NCBI GenBank assembly: GCA_017470905.1
Contig: JAFUXL010000007.1
Coordinates: 1-64,000, forward strand
Length of the DNA: 64,000 nucleotides
Source: Ruminococcus sp.
GTDB taxonomy: Bacteria > Bacillota > Clostridia > Oscillospirales > Ruminococcaceae
Reading direction: 5' to 3'
This document shows, piece by piece, positions 9,037-17,588 of the stretch. The position numbers and the translations under genes are program-made. Numbering within the stretch: position 1 is the first letter of the stretch; the number at the start of each line of letters is the position of its first letter. A model generated the notes under the pieces. It made no database searches. It was not told the DNA's origin and saw only the letters and a list, made by a program, of their open reading frames with translations.

Positions 9037-9237
9037 ATGACACAGGAAAAAATAAACCGTATCAATGAGCTTGCAAGAAAATCCAAGTCGGAGGGGCTTA
9101 CTCCCGAAGAAAAGGAAGAACAGACCGCACTCCGAAACGAATACAGACAGTCGGTCACGGGAAATCTAAAGGCGCAGCTCGAACACACCTACATCATGAC
9201 CCCGGACGGAAAAATGCACAAGGCAGGTCAGAAATAA
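9037..9237 (+). CDS. UPF0291/DUF896 small protein
   Basis: 66 aa, full length for the DUF896 (YnzC-like) family: INRINELARKSKSEGLTPEE forms the helical hairpin, with LRNEYRQSVTGNLKAQLEHT following. In Bacillus, members are small cytosolic helical proteins of uncertain function, one of them SOS-induced. AAGGAGG is 7 nt before the ATG. It is 12 nt upstream of cdd, hence an operon. Confidence 0.9.
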   Translation: MTQEKINRINELARKSKSEGLTPEEKEEQTALRNEYRQSVTGNLKAQLEHTYIMTPDGKMHKAGQK

Positions 9238-9249
9238 AGGAGCAGTTTT

Positions 9250-9639
9250 ATGGATAATCAGCTTTTCAAGGCGGCTGTTCAGGCGAGCAGAAATTCATAC
9301 AGTCCCTATTCAAAATTCAGGGTCGGTGCGGCTCTGCTGACCGAAAACGGAAATATTTTCACGGGCTGCAATATCGAAAATGCATCTTATTCGCTCACGA
9401 TATGCGCCGAGCGCACTGCGGTTTTCAAAGCCGTATCGCAGGGCGAAAAATCCTTTAAGGCGATTGCCGTTGCCGGCAGTGCGGACGATGATTTCGCAAA
9501 GCCCTGTCCTCCGTGCGGAGCGTGTTTGCAGGTTTTAAGCGAGTTCTGCACAGATGATTTTATTATAATTCTCTCGGACGGCGAATATAAATTATCCGAT
9601 TTTCTGCCGAACAGATTTGACAAAAATAATTTAAAATAA
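9250..9639 (+). CDS. cdd: Cytidine deaminase
   Basis: 129 aa homotetrameric-type cytidine deaminase, converting (deoxy)cytidine to (deoxy)uridine for pyrimidine salvage. Zinc ligands are Cys52 in TICAERTA with catalytic Glu54, and Cys90/Cys93 in PCGAC. The substrate motif GCNIENAS is at 39-46. AAGGAG lies 7 nt before the ATG. Second gene of the UPF0291 operon, closed by the terminator at 9644. Confidence 0.95.
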   Translation: MDNQLFKAAVQASRNSYSPYSKFRVGAALLTENGNIFTGCNIENASYSLTICAERTAVFKAVSQGEKSFKAIAVAGSADDDFAKPCPPCGACLQVLSEFCTDDFIIILSDGEYKLSDFLPNRFDKNNLK

Positions 9640-9643
9640 ATAA

Positions 9644-9675
9644 AAAACCGAAATACCGTATGATATTTCGGTTTT
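9644..9675. terminator. Bidirectional intrinsic terminator
   Basis: AAAACCGAAATA and TATTTCGGTTTT arms around an 8-nt loop, flanked by A and T runs. It separates convergent cdd and the GLUG protein gene. Confidence 0.85.
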
Positions 9676-9683
9676 GGTTTTTA

Positions 9684-10940
9684 TCAGAGCATGGTGTCGA
9701 TTTCATCTCTTCCTCCCGAAGAGAGATAGGCATAATATTTGAGTATGAGCGATGCATCGGAGGAGTCAATCTTTCCGTCTCCATTAATATCGCATTTTGC
9801 TATTGAATTTGCAGGAATATCCGAGGGCTTTTCGGTTGATGGTTCTGTCGTGGAATTTGAAGCGACATACGGAACATTTTTAAGTGTCGGATACGGGTAT
9901 TCCGCTGTAGAGTCAATTGTCCAGATTTCATCAAAATCAAAGCCTGTAAATGCCGCCTGTGATTTCATCTGACCTGCGGTCAAGCCTGCAACATTTTTAA
10001 ATTCACTGTCTGCCGCATAACTTGTTGCCGAAACATTATCGAAAGCTGAGTGGATAGGGTTTGCCTTAGAGTAATAAGAAGTGTTTAATTTATCAGAAGT
10101 ATTCAGCAAATTATATCCATCACCGACTATATCTCCGATATAAAGTCTTGATTGGTCGCTGTTGCTGAATTTGAACGTAATATCACCGACATTATAACAG
10201 CAATTTATACCGCCGTTATTCAAAAAACCTGAAATTCCGCCAATATTGTGATAAGTATTATTTTTACAATCGGAAGATATTACAAGGTTACACGCATTAA
10301 AACAATTTTTAATAAATCTAAAGTTTTCACCTGCAATACCGCCAATAAAAGTAGTGTATTCACTGTTGCCTGTATACTTGACGGATATGTTTCCTGTAAC
10401 ATAACAATTAGAAATATTAGGTGCATATCCTGCAACACTGCCTACCCAACAATCTGCACTTTTGTTATCATTAAGCTGAACATCAATACTCACATCAGTA
10501 AGCGCAAGATTAGAAATTAATGTTTCATAACCTCCTGAACCGAAGTCACACTTTCCGAACAGACCAATATACTGTTCATCAGGTTCACCAAAAATATGTA
10601 TATTTTTAATTGCATATCCGTTTCCGTCAAATGAACCTTTAAAAGCTCCTGAATTTGTATCACCTATCGGTTTCCAGCCGTTACCGCTGTCCCAGTCACC
10701 GCCCTTTGCAGTTTCGGAAAGGTCAATATCATTCATGAGGATATATTTACCGCTTAAATTATTACGAATGGCGTAAAGGTCATCAATAGTATAGACAGGC
10801 ATGTATCCGCTGGGAACGGTATCATATACCGCTGCCGAAGCAGTTTGCGGATTGACTGCGATATTATTGACGGGAGACGAAAAAACTCCGCCTGCGACTA
10901 TTGCCGCTGTGAGAAATGCCGATGTTATTTTTCTGTTCAT
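9684..10940 (-). CDS. Secreted GLUG-repeat protein with C-terminal dockerin half
   Basis: 418 aa. The N-terminus is a signal peptide (basic NRK, hydrophobic AFLTAAIVAGGVF). Residues about 45-330 carry GLUG-type repeats (IGLFGKCDFG, VGSVAGYAPNISNCYVTG, IGGIAGENFRFIKNCF, IGGISGF), separated by NCY turns; such repeats form adhesin-like beta solenoids. The end, DINGDGKIDSSDASLILKYY, is one dockerin F-hand calcium loop with the YYAYLS tail, corresponding to the second half of a Ruminococcus dockerin; the first half is not visible. It may bind a cohesin or simply calcium. Good GGAGG before the ATG. Confidence 0.8.
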   Translation of the reverse strand: MNRKITSAFLTAAIVAGGVFSSPVNNIAVNPQTASAAVYDTVPSGYMPVYTIDDLYAIRNNLSGKYILMNDIDLSETAKGGDWDSGNGWKPIGDTNSGAFKGSFDGNGYAIKNIHIFGEPDEQYIGLFGKCDFGSGGYETLISNLALTDVSIDVQLNDNKSADCWVGSVAGYAPNISNCYVTGNISVKYTGNSEYTTFIGGIAGENFRFIKNCFNACNLVISSDCKNNTYHNIGGISGFLNNGGINCCYNVGDITFKFSNSDQSRLYIGDIVGDGYNLLNTSDKLNTSYYSKANPIHSAFDNVSATSYAADSEFKNVAGLTAGQMKSQAAFTGFDFDEIWTIDSTAEYPYPTLKNVPYVASNSTTEPSTEKPSDIPANSIAKCDINGDGKIDSSDASLILKYYAYLSSGGRDEIDTML

Positions 10941-10951
10941 AACATACCTCC

Positions 10952-11044
10952 ATTTAAAATCGTCAAATTTCGCCTTTTGGTGCTTGACTATTTACTCACT
11001 TCATTACATTGCGTTCGTTCATACGTCAAGGGCGAAATTTTCCT
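10952..11044. repeat. Tandem 93-bp hairpin repeat, unit 1
   Basis: Starts ATTTAAAATCGTCAAATTTC and ends GGGCGAAATTTTCCT. The ends are complementary (AAATTTCGCC with GGCGAAATTT) and an inner CTTGAC/GTCAAG pair brackets the centre, giving one long hairpin. On the minus strand the centre reads ATGAACGAACGCAATG and GAAGTGAGT, as in the element at 35752. It lies in the leader of the GLUG protein gene. Confidence 0.7.
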
Positions 11045-11046
11045 AA

Positions 11047-11139
11047 ATTTAAAGTCGTCAAATTTTCGCTTTTTGTGCTTGCACTTTCGTTTATTTCGCA
11101 AAGCTTCATTCACTTTCAGTGAAAGGCGAAAATTTTCCT
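11047..11139. repeat. Tandem 93-bp hairpin repeat, unit 2
   Basis: The same length and outer ends as unit 1 (ATTTAAAGTCGTCAAATTTT start, GGCGAAAATTTTCCT end) but a largely different centre. Outer arms AAATTTTCGC and GCGAAAATTT pair. Between 11140 and 11241 only AT-rich sequence without a gene is seen. Confidence 0.7.
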
Positions 11140-11241
11140 TCGGATATTTTATATATTTATTGTATCAGTAAATGACATAAAAGTCAAGCAATATTTCAAA
11201 TTATTTATTTGTCAAACAAAAGTAGGTAAGCTATTTTTTGT

Positions 11242-11272
11242 GTATTCCGCCCGCCGAAGGCGGGCGGAATAC
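11242..11272. repeat. Perfect 14-bp GC-rich palindrome
   Basis: GTATTCCGCCCGCC, a GAA loop, GGCGGGCGGAATAC. There is no T-run on the plus side. It is related to the palindromes at 35696 and elsewhere in the window. Confidence 0.75.
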
Positions 11273-11312
11273 GTTATTGCATAATAAAATTTTATGCATA
11301 CTCAAATCATGC

Positions 11313-11341
11313 TTGAAAAATCTTTTTTAATATGCTATAAT
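11313..11341 (+). promoter_or_regulatory. Promoter for radical SAM operon
   Basis: TTGAAA, 17 nt, TATAAT, about 45 nt before the start of the TIGR03960 gene. Confidence 0.7.
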
Positions 11342-11384
11342 TATAACAATCCCATGGGATATATTAAAATTCACGGAGATAATT

Positions 11385-13223
11385 ATGTTAAAAGACAAGA
11401 TAGAAAAACATCTGCTCGAGGTGCAGAAGCCGTCAAGATATATCGGCGGCGAAGTCGGAAGCATAACAAAGGATAAATCAAAGATTGATGTAAGATTTGC
11501 ATTTTGCTTTCCCGACACATACGACATAGGAATGTCACATCTGGGAATGAAGATATTATATTCCCTTACCAATGAAAGAGAAAATTACTGGTGCGAAAGA
11601 TGTTTTGCCCCCGGACTTGATTTTGAGAAGATAATGCGGAAAAATGATATTCCGCTTTATGCGCTCGAAAGCCTTGACCCGATAAGGGATTTTGATTTTA
11701 TAGGCTTTACAATGCAGTATGAATTATCATATACAAATGTATTGAATATGCTCGACCTTGCCGGAATACCGATATTTGCAAAAGACCGAACAGACAGTCT
11801 CACGCAGATAGTTGTTGCCGGAGGTCCCTGTGTCTGTAATCCCGAACCGCTTGCGGATTTTTTTGATATATTTATTCTCGGCGAGGGAGAAGAGGTAAAC
11901 CTCGAACTCATGGATTTATACTGCGAGATGAAGAAAAAGGGTGCGTCAAGGCTTGAATTTCTTAAAGAGGCGGCGCAGATAGAGGGTATATATGTTCCGC
12001 AGTTCTATGAATTTTTCTATAAGGAAAACGGGACTGTTGACCATATCGAAACAAAGGAAAATGCCCCTAAGATTGTAAGAAAAAGAATAATAAAGAATTT
12101 GGACAATGTTTATTATCCCGAAAATTTCGTAGTGCCGTTTACGGAGATAGTACATGATCGTGTGTCCGTTGAGGTGCTGCGTGGATGTATAAGGGGCTGC
12201 CGTTTCTGTCAGGCTGGATTTATATACAGACCGTTCCGTGAAAAATCCTCCGATACGATATGCACGGAGACAAAATCCCTCTGCGAAAATACGGGCTATG
12301 ACGAGGTTTCTCTTGCATCGTTAAGCACAAGTGACCATTCCGATATATATACCATGCTCACAAAGCTCATAGACTACACGGAGAAAGAAAGGGTAAATCT
12401 TTCGCTGCCGTCTTTGAGAGTGGATAATTTTTCCGAGTCGCTCCTCGAAAAAATTAAAAAAGTAAGGAAATCAGGGCTTACCTTTGCGGCTGAGGGCGGA
12501 ACACAGCGTCTGCGTGATGTGATAAATAAAAACGTCACCGAGGAGGAAATCATGAATACCTGCCGCATAGCCTTTCAGGGCGGATATTCCGCAGTAAAGC
12601 TCTATTTCATGATGGGACTGCCTACCGAAACTGATGAGGATATAGTCGGAATTGCAGAGCTTGCCCAGAGGATAGTTGATTTGTTCTACAGCATTGAAAA
12701 CCGCCCGAAAGGAAAGGGAGTGCAGGTGTCCGTAAGCTGTGCGACGTTCGTTCCGAAGCCGTTCACGCCCTTTCAGTTTGAACCGCAGGATACCCGTGAG
12801 GAGATAGAACGCAAGCAGAAGCTGCTCCTCGACTCCGTGAAAACGAAAAAAATAAGAGTAAGCTATCACGACCCGAATGTCAGTATGCTTGAAGTAATCC
12901 TTGCGAAAGGCGACAGACGGCTCTGTCCTGTCATATATACGGCATGGAAAAAGGGCTGCAAATTCGACAGCTGGAGCGAACATTTCAGATTTGACAAGTG
13001 GCTTGAAGCCTTTGAGGAATGCGGCGTTGACCCGAAATTCTATGCGAACAGACGCTTTGAATACGATGAGGTACTCCCGTGGGAACACCTCGATTATCTC
13101 GTATCGAAGGAATTTTTCATACGTGAGAACAAGACGGCTCATACAGCCGTGACCACTCCGCACTGCCGTCAGAGGTGTTCGGGCTGCGGAGTAAATAAAA
13201 AAGTCGGGAGGGAATGTTTTTGA
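11385..13223 (+). CDS. TIGR03960 family B12-binding/radical SAM protein
   Basis: 612 aa. Residues 1-190 form a cobalamin-binding-like region with YDIGMSHLGMKILY and a GEGEE motif. The radical SAM domain follows with Cys268, Cys272 and Cys275 in RGCIRGCRFCQAGF, and an AEGGTQRLRDVINKN segment near 365. A Cys-rich tail ends HCRQRCSGCGVNKKVGRECF. The molecular function is unsettled. In Clostridia this gene nearly always precedes the TIGR03936 gene, as here with a 4-nt overlap, commonly near ribosomal protein genes. Good GGAG site. Confidence 0.9.
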   Translation: MLKDKIEKHLLEVQKPSRYIGGEVGSITKDKSKIDVRFAFCFPDTYDIGMSHLGMKILYSLTNERENYWCERCFAPGLDFEKIMRKNDIPLYALESLDPIRDFDFIGFTMQYELSYTNVLNMLDLAGIPIFAKDRTDSLTQIVVAGGPCVCNPEPLADFFDIFILGEGEEVNLELMDLYCEMKKKGASRLEFLKEAAQIEGIYVPQFYEFFYKENGTVDHIETKENAPKIVRKRIIKNLDNVYYPENFVVPFTEIVHDRVSVEVLRGCIRGCRFCQAGFIYRPFREKSSDTICTETKSLCENTGYDEVSLASLSTSDHSDIYTMLTKLIDYTEKERVNLSLPSLRVDNFSESLLEKIKKVRKSGLTFAAEGGTQRLRDVINKNVTEEEIMNTCRIAFQGGYSAVKLYFMMGLPTETDEDIVGIAELAQRIVDLFYSIENRPKGKGVQVSVSCATFVPKPFTPFQFEPQDTREEIERKQKLLLDSVKTKKIRVSYHDPNVSMLEVILAKGDRRLCPVIYTAWKKGCKFDSWSEHFRFDKWLEAFEECGVDPKFYANRRFEYDEVLPWEHLDYLVSKEFFIRENKTAHTAVTTPHCRQRCSGCGVNKKVGRECF

Positions 13224-13873
13224 TAAGATTAAGGGCAGAATTTGAGAAAAAGGGCAGGGCGAAATATATATCCCACCTCGATTTGAACCGCTGTATGCTC
13301 AGAACCTTCAGACGTTCAAGACTTCCGATATGGTATACGGAGGGCTTTAATCCGCACCCGTATTATGCCTTTGCGCTTGCTCTCTCACTTGGATTTGAAA
13401 GCAACTGCGAGATACTTGACTTCAATCTGAATGAGGAAATCCCCTTTGACGAGGTGCGTGACAGGCTCAATTCCGTCATGCCCGAGGGTATGCGGATAAT
13501 CAGGGTATGGGAACAGAAAATGAAGATAACCGCAATAAAAGAAGCCGAATACTGTTTCTCCCTCGTTTCGGAAAATGTGGACGGGCTTTTCGATGATATT
13601 AATAAATTACTGTCGCAGGAAAATATATTCATCGGGAAAAAAACCAAAAAAGGCATGAAAACCGTTGACATCAAGCCCGATATGAAAATAATATCATGCG
13701 AAAACGAAAGCGGCAGAATTAACGTCCGCATGAGACTCCCGGCAGGTACGCAGACCAATTTCAATCCGAATTTATTCATCGAGGCTCTGAAAAATTCTGC
13801 GCAGATTGGTTTCAGTGCCGAAAAAATAACAAGAACAGGTATTTTCTGCGATGATAACATGAAATTTGAATGA
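13220..13873 (+). CDS. TIGR03936/DUF2344 radical SAM-associated protein
   Basis: 217 aa from TTG at 13220. IRLRAEFEKKGRAKYISHLD is the family N-terminus, followed by FRRSRLPIWYTEGFNPHPYYAFALALSLGFES, the conserved GFNPHP block. No catalytic motif is known. The TTG start is favoured: GGGAGGG lies 7 nt before it, whereas it almost abuts the in-frame ATG at 13214. The start overlaps the stop of the upstream gene, so translation is probably coupled. Confidence 0.9.
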   Translation: MIRLRAEFEKKGRAKYISHLDLNRCMLRTFRRSRLPIWYTEGFNPHPYYAFALALSLGFESNCEILDFNLNEEIPFDEVRDRLNSVMPEGMRIIRVWEQKMKITAIKEAEYCFSLVSENVDGLFDDINKLLSQENIFIGKKTKKGMKTVDIKPDMKIISCENESGRINVRMRLPAGTQTNFNPNLFIEALKNSAQIGFSAEKITRTGIFCDDNMKFE

Positions 13874-13879
13874 CAAGCA

Positions 13880-13913
13880 CACTGTTCCCTACGTCACAGA
13901 TTTGGGAACAGTG
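13880..13913. other. 10-bp inverted repeat after TIGR03936 gene
   Basis: CACTGTTCCC and GGGAACAGTG around a 14-nt loop, with no T-run. It could be a 3' processing or weak termination hairpin, or an operator-like palindrome. Confidence 0.5.
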
Positions 13914-13985
13914 ACAAAATATCACAGATAAAAATATAAAATTACGGTTAAATATATTAATTTTATATTTTTCCGCAAAAAACAC

Positions 13986-14014
13986 TTGCATTTTGCTGAA
14001 AAGTGTGATATGAT
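13986..14014 (+). promoter_or_regulatory. Promoter for rplS
   Basis: TTGCAT, 17 nt, TATGAT. It leaves a structured leader of about 150 nt before rplS. Confidence 0.6.
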
Positions 14015-14021
14015 ATAAAAG

Positions 14022-14160
14022 CATTTGAAATTCCGTTCGCTCGCTGCGAATGAGGGTTAATGCCGAAAGACATTAAATCGGGCAGTCCGCTGCACCCTTT
14101 CCGCCTTGCCGTAATGCTGAAATGCTGGGGCGGCTGTGTATGAATGTCCGGAAATTTTAG
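14022..14160 (+). promoter_or_regulatory. Structured rplS leader, candidate autoregulatory RNA
   Basis: A GC-rich leader with short complementary segments (TTCGCTCGC/GCGAATGAG, GGGTTAATG/CATTAAATC, GGCGG/CCGCC). L19 leaders have been proposed in other bacteria; I did not match this to a known family. Confidence 0.35.
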
Positions 14161-14172
14161 GAGGAAATGAAA

Positions 14173-14517
14173 ATGGATGCATTGAAACTTATCAGCGAAT
14201 CAAGTATGAAGAAAGACGCTCCGAAGTTTGAAGTCGGCGATACCGTAAAGGTTCACGTTCAGATTAAAGAGGGCGAAAAGAGCCGTATCCAGATTTTTGA
14301 GGGTACTGTTATCGCAAAGAAGCACGGCGGCATAAGCGAAACCTTCACAGTAAGACGTGTTGCCCACGGCTGCGGAATCGAAAGAGTATTCCCCGTACAT
14401 TCGCCTGTCGTTGACAAGGTTGAGGTTATCAGACACGGTAAGGTTCGCAGAGCAAAGCTCTACTACCTCAGAGACAGAGTTGGTAAGGCTGCTAAGGTTA
14501 AGGAACAGATTCGCTGA
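14173..14517 (+). CDS. rplS: 50S ribosomal protein L19
   Basis: 114 aa. [22 protein letters not shown] and [21 protein letters not shown] are the L19 core, and [19 protein letters not shown] the basic C-terminus. It sits at the 30S-50S interface. The start at 14173 is chosen because AGGAGG is 8 nt upstream; the ATG at 14167 would be only 2 nt from it. It is transcribed from its own promoter with a long leader, and closed by the terminator at 14586. Confidence 0.96.
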   Translation: MDALKLISESSMKKDAPKFEVGDTVKVHVQIKEGEKSRIQIFEGTVIAKKHGGISETFTVRRVAHGCGIERVFPVHSPVVDKVEVIRHGKVRRAKLYYLRDRVGKAAKVKEQIR

Positions 14518-14585
14518 GAATACTGTGCGCATCGGGTTTGTCGGAGCTTTCTCCGACAGGCTCGCTTAATCCTTTCAGTACGTTT

Positions 14586-14608
14586 GGGACACTTAATGTC
14601 CCTTTTTT
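14586..14608 (+). terminator. rplS terminator
   Basis: GGGACA, loop CTTAA, TGTCCC, then TTTTTT. Confidence 0.85.
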
Positions 14609-14620
14609 GATATTATACTG

Positions 14621-14715
14621 TGATTGGGCGAATTTAAAATTATTCGTGACAATATACAGAAAATATGATAAAAACACCGTTTCCCCGTTCATTTGGCATG
14701 GGAAACAAAGATAAA
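14621..14715 (+). repeat. Dispersed leader-type repeat, copy 2
   Basis: Begins TGATTGGGCGAATTTAAAAT, then TATTCGTGACAATAT...AAAATATGATAAAAAC, then GTTTCCCC...GGGAAACAAAG as a hairpin. The match to 35636 extends over about 90 bp. It ends 23 nt before the signal peptidase start, same orientation. Confidence 0.75.
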
Positions 14716-14737
14716 GATTGAAGAAAGGCGGCTAATT

Positions 14738-15493
14738 ATGGAAGAAAATAATGAAATGCTCGAAGATGCTGCCGAGGAACAGGAAAAAGACAGCTCTTCA
14801 TCCGAAGAAACAGACGAAGAAAAAAAAGCGGAAGAGAAAAAATCCGTAAATCTTACCGCCGACCTGCTCGAAATCGCAGAGGCTGCAATACTGACAATAT
14901 TTTTTATGTTTATGGTGTTTACATATCTTCTCCACCCCGTAAGCGTTGTCGGCCATTCAATGCAGCCTACCCTTAATCCGCACCCCGTTACACTCTCAAA
15001 CGGCATGGAGTCATCTGACAGAATACTCATGACAATGGTGTACGGAAAGCCGAAATACGGCGATATACTTGTTATTGACTGCAATGAGAATTATATGCTC
15101 GACAGCAGCGGAAATCCTGTTTTGTCCGAAAATATAAGCCCCCTCAACGAGTGCATAATAAAAAGAGTTATCGCTGTGGGCGGTCAGACAATTGACATAA
15201 AAAACAATACCGTTACCGTTGACGGGGAAATCCTTGCCGAGCCCTATGTGGCTTCACTGGCTGAAACAAAGGACCTCGGCGCATTTACGGGACAGTACCC
15301 CATAACAATCCCCGAGGGATATGTATTTGTAATGGGCGACAACAGGGAACACTCCACGGACAGCCGTTCACCAAGAGTCGGACTTGTGAAAAATTCCCGG
15401 ATTTACGGAAAGGCAGTCGCAAGATATTACCCTGCGAGCGATTTTAAAATACTGACAAATACGTGGAAAGAATCAGCCGATGACAAGGAATAA
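14738..15493 (+). CDS. lepB: Signal peptidase I
   Basis: 251 aa. An unusual acidic cytosolic N-terminus (residues 1-38, runs of Glu/Ser/Lys) precedes one transmembrane helix (about 45-68). Catalytic Ser74 is in GHSMQPT and Lys142 in IIKRVIAVGGQ; GYVFVMGDNREHSTDSRS is box E. It cleaves signal peptides from secreted preproteins. The start at 14738 has AAAGGCGG upstream; the in-frame ATG at 14693 lies inside the repeat and has no ribosome site. A second SPase gene overlaps its end by 14 nt. Confidence 0.93.
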   Translation: MEENNEMLEDAAEEQEKDSSSSEETDEEKKAEEKKSVNLTADLLEIAEAAILTIFFMFMVFTYLLHPVSVVGHSMQPTLNPHPVTLSNGMESSDRILMTMVYGKPKYGDILVIDCNENYMLDSSGNPVLSENISPLNECIIKRVIAVGGQTIDIKNNTVTVDGEILAEPYVASLAETKDLGAFTGQYPITIPEGYVFVMGDNREHSTDSRSPRVGLVKNSRIYGKAVARYYPASDFKILTNTWKESADDKE

Positions 15494-16067
15494 TTTTTTG
15501 AAATCCGCCGCCGACCTTGCGGAAACGCTTGTCATATCGTTCTTTGTCATGATGATGATATTTACATATATCTTCAATGTCATTACGATAAGCGGCGACT
15601 CCATGAGAAATACTCTCATGCCCGATGACAGGGTGCTTGTGTCGCTTTTCGGAACTCCCGAAAACGGCGATGTCATTATAGTGAACGCACAGCAGGCATT
15701 TCTTCTCGATGAGAATAATTCCGTTTCCGCAGAACAGGGACTGCATAAGAATATAGTGAAGCGTGTAATCGCTCACGGCGGTCAGACTGTCGATATAGAT
15801 TTTTCAAAAGGCACGGTCAGCGTTGACGGTGAAATACTTGACGAGGAATATCTGACGCTTGGGCTTACTCACGTTGACGGCGGAGCATTTACGGGGCAGT
15901 ATCCCATAACCGTTCCCGAGGGCTTTTACTTTGTAATGGGTGATAACCGTTCAATCTCAAAGGACAGCCGTTTTTCGGATGTAGGCTTCATTTCGGACGA
16001 AAGCGTTGTCGGAACGGTTCTGATAAGAATATATCCCCTTGATACATTCGGCTCTCTTGCATCGTAA
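15480..16067 (+). CDS. lepB: Signal peptidase I, second copy
   Basis: 195 aa, one N-terminal transmembrane helix. Catalytic Ser41 is in SGDSMRNTL and Lys94 in NIVKRVIAHGGQT, with box E as GFYFVMGDNRSISKDSRFSD. All catalytic residues are kept, so both tandem copies should be active. They differ most in the N-terminus (no acidic extension here). It overlaps the first copy by 14 nt in another frame, with only a weak ribosome site, which suggests coupled translation. The pair probably arose by duplication; different preprotein preferences are possible but not shown. Confidence 0.92.
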   Translation: MTRNNFLKSAADLAETLVISFFVMMMIFTYIFNVITISGDSMRNTLMPDDRVLVSLFGTPENGDVIIVNAQQAFLLDENNSVSAEQGLHKNIVKRVIAHGGQTVDIDFSKGTVSVDGEILDEEYLTLGLTHVDGGAFTGQYPITVPEGFYFVMGDNRSISKDSRFSDVGFISDESVVGTVLIRIYPLDTFGSLAS

Positions 16068-16077
16068 TGAGGTGAAT

Positions 16078-16959
16078 ATGGAAAATACCGATATGAAAAC
16101 TATACAGTGGTTTCCTGGACATATGGCAAAGACAAGGCGTGCAATAGCCGCAAATCTCAAGCTTGTCGATGCCGTTGCCGAAATCATAGACGCAAGAACT
16201 CCAATGAGCAGCAGAAATCCCGAAATAGACTCGCTTGTGTCAAGAAAGCCTCGTATAGTATTATTGAATAAATGTGACCTTGCCGACAGCAGTGCTACGG
16301 CGGCATGGATAAATTATTTTAAAAATACGGGAGCTGCCGCCCTTGCGGTTGACTGCAAATCGGGAAAGGGCATAAACAAGGTAATCCCAACACTTAAAAA
16401 TACCGTCCTGAAGGATTTAATCGAAAAAAGACAGAGCAGCGGTATGGTAAATGCCCCCATAAGGCTTATGGTTGTGGGAATACCGAATGTCGGCAAGTCC
16501 TCTCTCATAAACCGCCTTGCAGGTTCAAAGCGCACCAGGGTTGAGGACAGACCGGGTGTCACACGCACAAAGCAATGGGTTAAATTGCAGGACAATAACG
16601 AACTCCTCGATATGCCGGGGGTTTTATGGCATAAATTCGATGACCAGTCCGCAGCGATAAGACTTGCATTTACGGGAGCGGTCAGCGACAATATTCTCGA
16701 TACCGAAACGCTTGCCATGAAATTACTTCTTTTTCTTGCGGAGAATTATCCGCAGTCACTTAAAGACAGATACAGGATTGACATTGAGGACGGCGACACG
16801 GGGATTATTCTCCTCGAAAAAGTCGGCAGAAAGCGTGGAATGATAATTTCGGGCGGAGAGATAAATACCGAGAGAGCCGCCATAACCGTACTCGATGAAT
16901 TCAGGGGCGGAAAGCTCGGAAGAATTACTCTCGAACTCCCAGACGATAAGGAGCAGTGA
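16078..16959 (+). CDS. rbgA: Ribosome biogenesis GTPase RbgA (YlqF)
   Basis: 293 aa, circularly permuted GTPase: LLNKCDLAD (G4) comes before GIPNVGKSSL (G1, near 135-144) and DMPGVLWHKF (G3). QWFPGHMAKTRRAI at residue 8 is the RbgA N-terminus. It acts late in 50S assembly. Start at 16078 with GAGGTGA upstream; the longer reading from 16039 overlaps lepB and has no ribosome site. Followed by rnhB with a TGATG junction, the standard rplS-lepB-rbgA-rnhB order in Firmicutes. Confidence 0.95.
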   Translation: MENTDMKTIQWFPGHMAKTRRAIAANLKLVDAVAEIIDARTPMSSRNPEIDSLVSRKPRIVLLNKCDLADSSATAAWINYFKNTGAAALAVDCKSGKGINKVIPTLKNTVLKDLIEKRQSSGMVNAPIRLMVVGIPNVGKSSLINRLAGSKRTRVEDRPGVTRTKQWVKLQDNNELLDMPGVLWHKFDDQSAAIRLAFTGAVSDNILDTETLAMKLLLFLAENYPQSLKDRYRIDIEDGDTGIILLEKVGRKRGMIISGGEINTERAAITVLDEFRGGKLGRITLELPDDKEQ

Positions 16960-17588
16960 TGGCGAAAATAATTTTACATAAGGAATTATTTGACTACGAC
17001 AGCGAACTGAGAAAGCAATACCCCGTGATATGCGGTGTTGACGAGGCAGGCAGAGGACCTCTTGCGGGCGATGTCTATGCGGCGGCGGTAGTCCTCGATG
17101 ACGGTATCCTGATAGATTATCTCAATGACAGCAAGAAATTATCCGAAAAACGCAGGGAAGAGCTTTTCGATGTGATAAAGCAGAAAGCAAGGGCTTACTG
17201 TGTGGCGGCTGCAACAGTTGCGGAGATAGACAGGCTGAATATATTGCAGGCGACAATGCTCGCCATGAAAAGGGCTGTCGAGGGTCTGGGAATAAAACCA
17301 AATCTTGCGCTCATTGACGGCAATAAAATTCCAAAGCTTGACTGCAAAGCCGAATATGTAATCAAGGGCGATGCGCATTCCGCATCAATAGCGGCGGCTT
17401 CGGTTCTTGCAAAGGTTTCCCGTGACAGGTACATGAAGGATTTGGCAAAAAAATATCCGCAGTATCTCTTTGAACAGCACAAGGGCTACGGAACTAAGCT
17501 GCATTATGAAATGCTTGAAAAATACGGCATATCGGACGTTCACAGGAAAACATTCCTTAAAAAACTGACCGAAAATGCCGATGAATAA
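16959..17588 (+). CDS. rnhB: Ribonuclease HII
   Basis: 209 aa. Active-site carboxylates are Asp28 and Glu29 in CGVDEAGRGPLAG and an Asp in LIDGNKIP, with KGDAHSASIAAASVLAKVSRD following. It cuts RNA in RNA-DNA hybrids and at single ribonucleotides. The ATG at 16959 overlaps the rbgA stop (TGATG) with AAGGAG 5 nt upstream; a GTG three bases earlier is less likely. Overlaps yraN at the 3' end. Confidence 0.95.
   Translation: MAKIILHKELFDYDSELRKQYPVICGVDEAGRGPLAGDVYAAAVVLDDGILIDYLNDSKKLSEKRREELFDVIKQKARAYCVAAATVAEIDRLNILQATMLAMKRAVEGLGIKPNLALIDGNKIPKLDCKAEYVIKGDAHSASIAAASVLAKVSRDRYMKDLAKKYPQYLFEQHKGYGTKLHYEMLEKYGISDVHRKTFLKKLTENADE

Noticed and set aside
14693-14737. Longer N-terminus for the first signal peptidase
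   Set aside because: The upstream ATG lies inside a dispersed repeat and has no ribosome site; AAAGGCGG before 14738 decides the start.
16039-16077. Longer N-terminus for RbgA
   Set aside because: Would overlap the second signal peptidase and lacks a ribosome site; GAGGTGA before 16078 and family alignment favour the short form.
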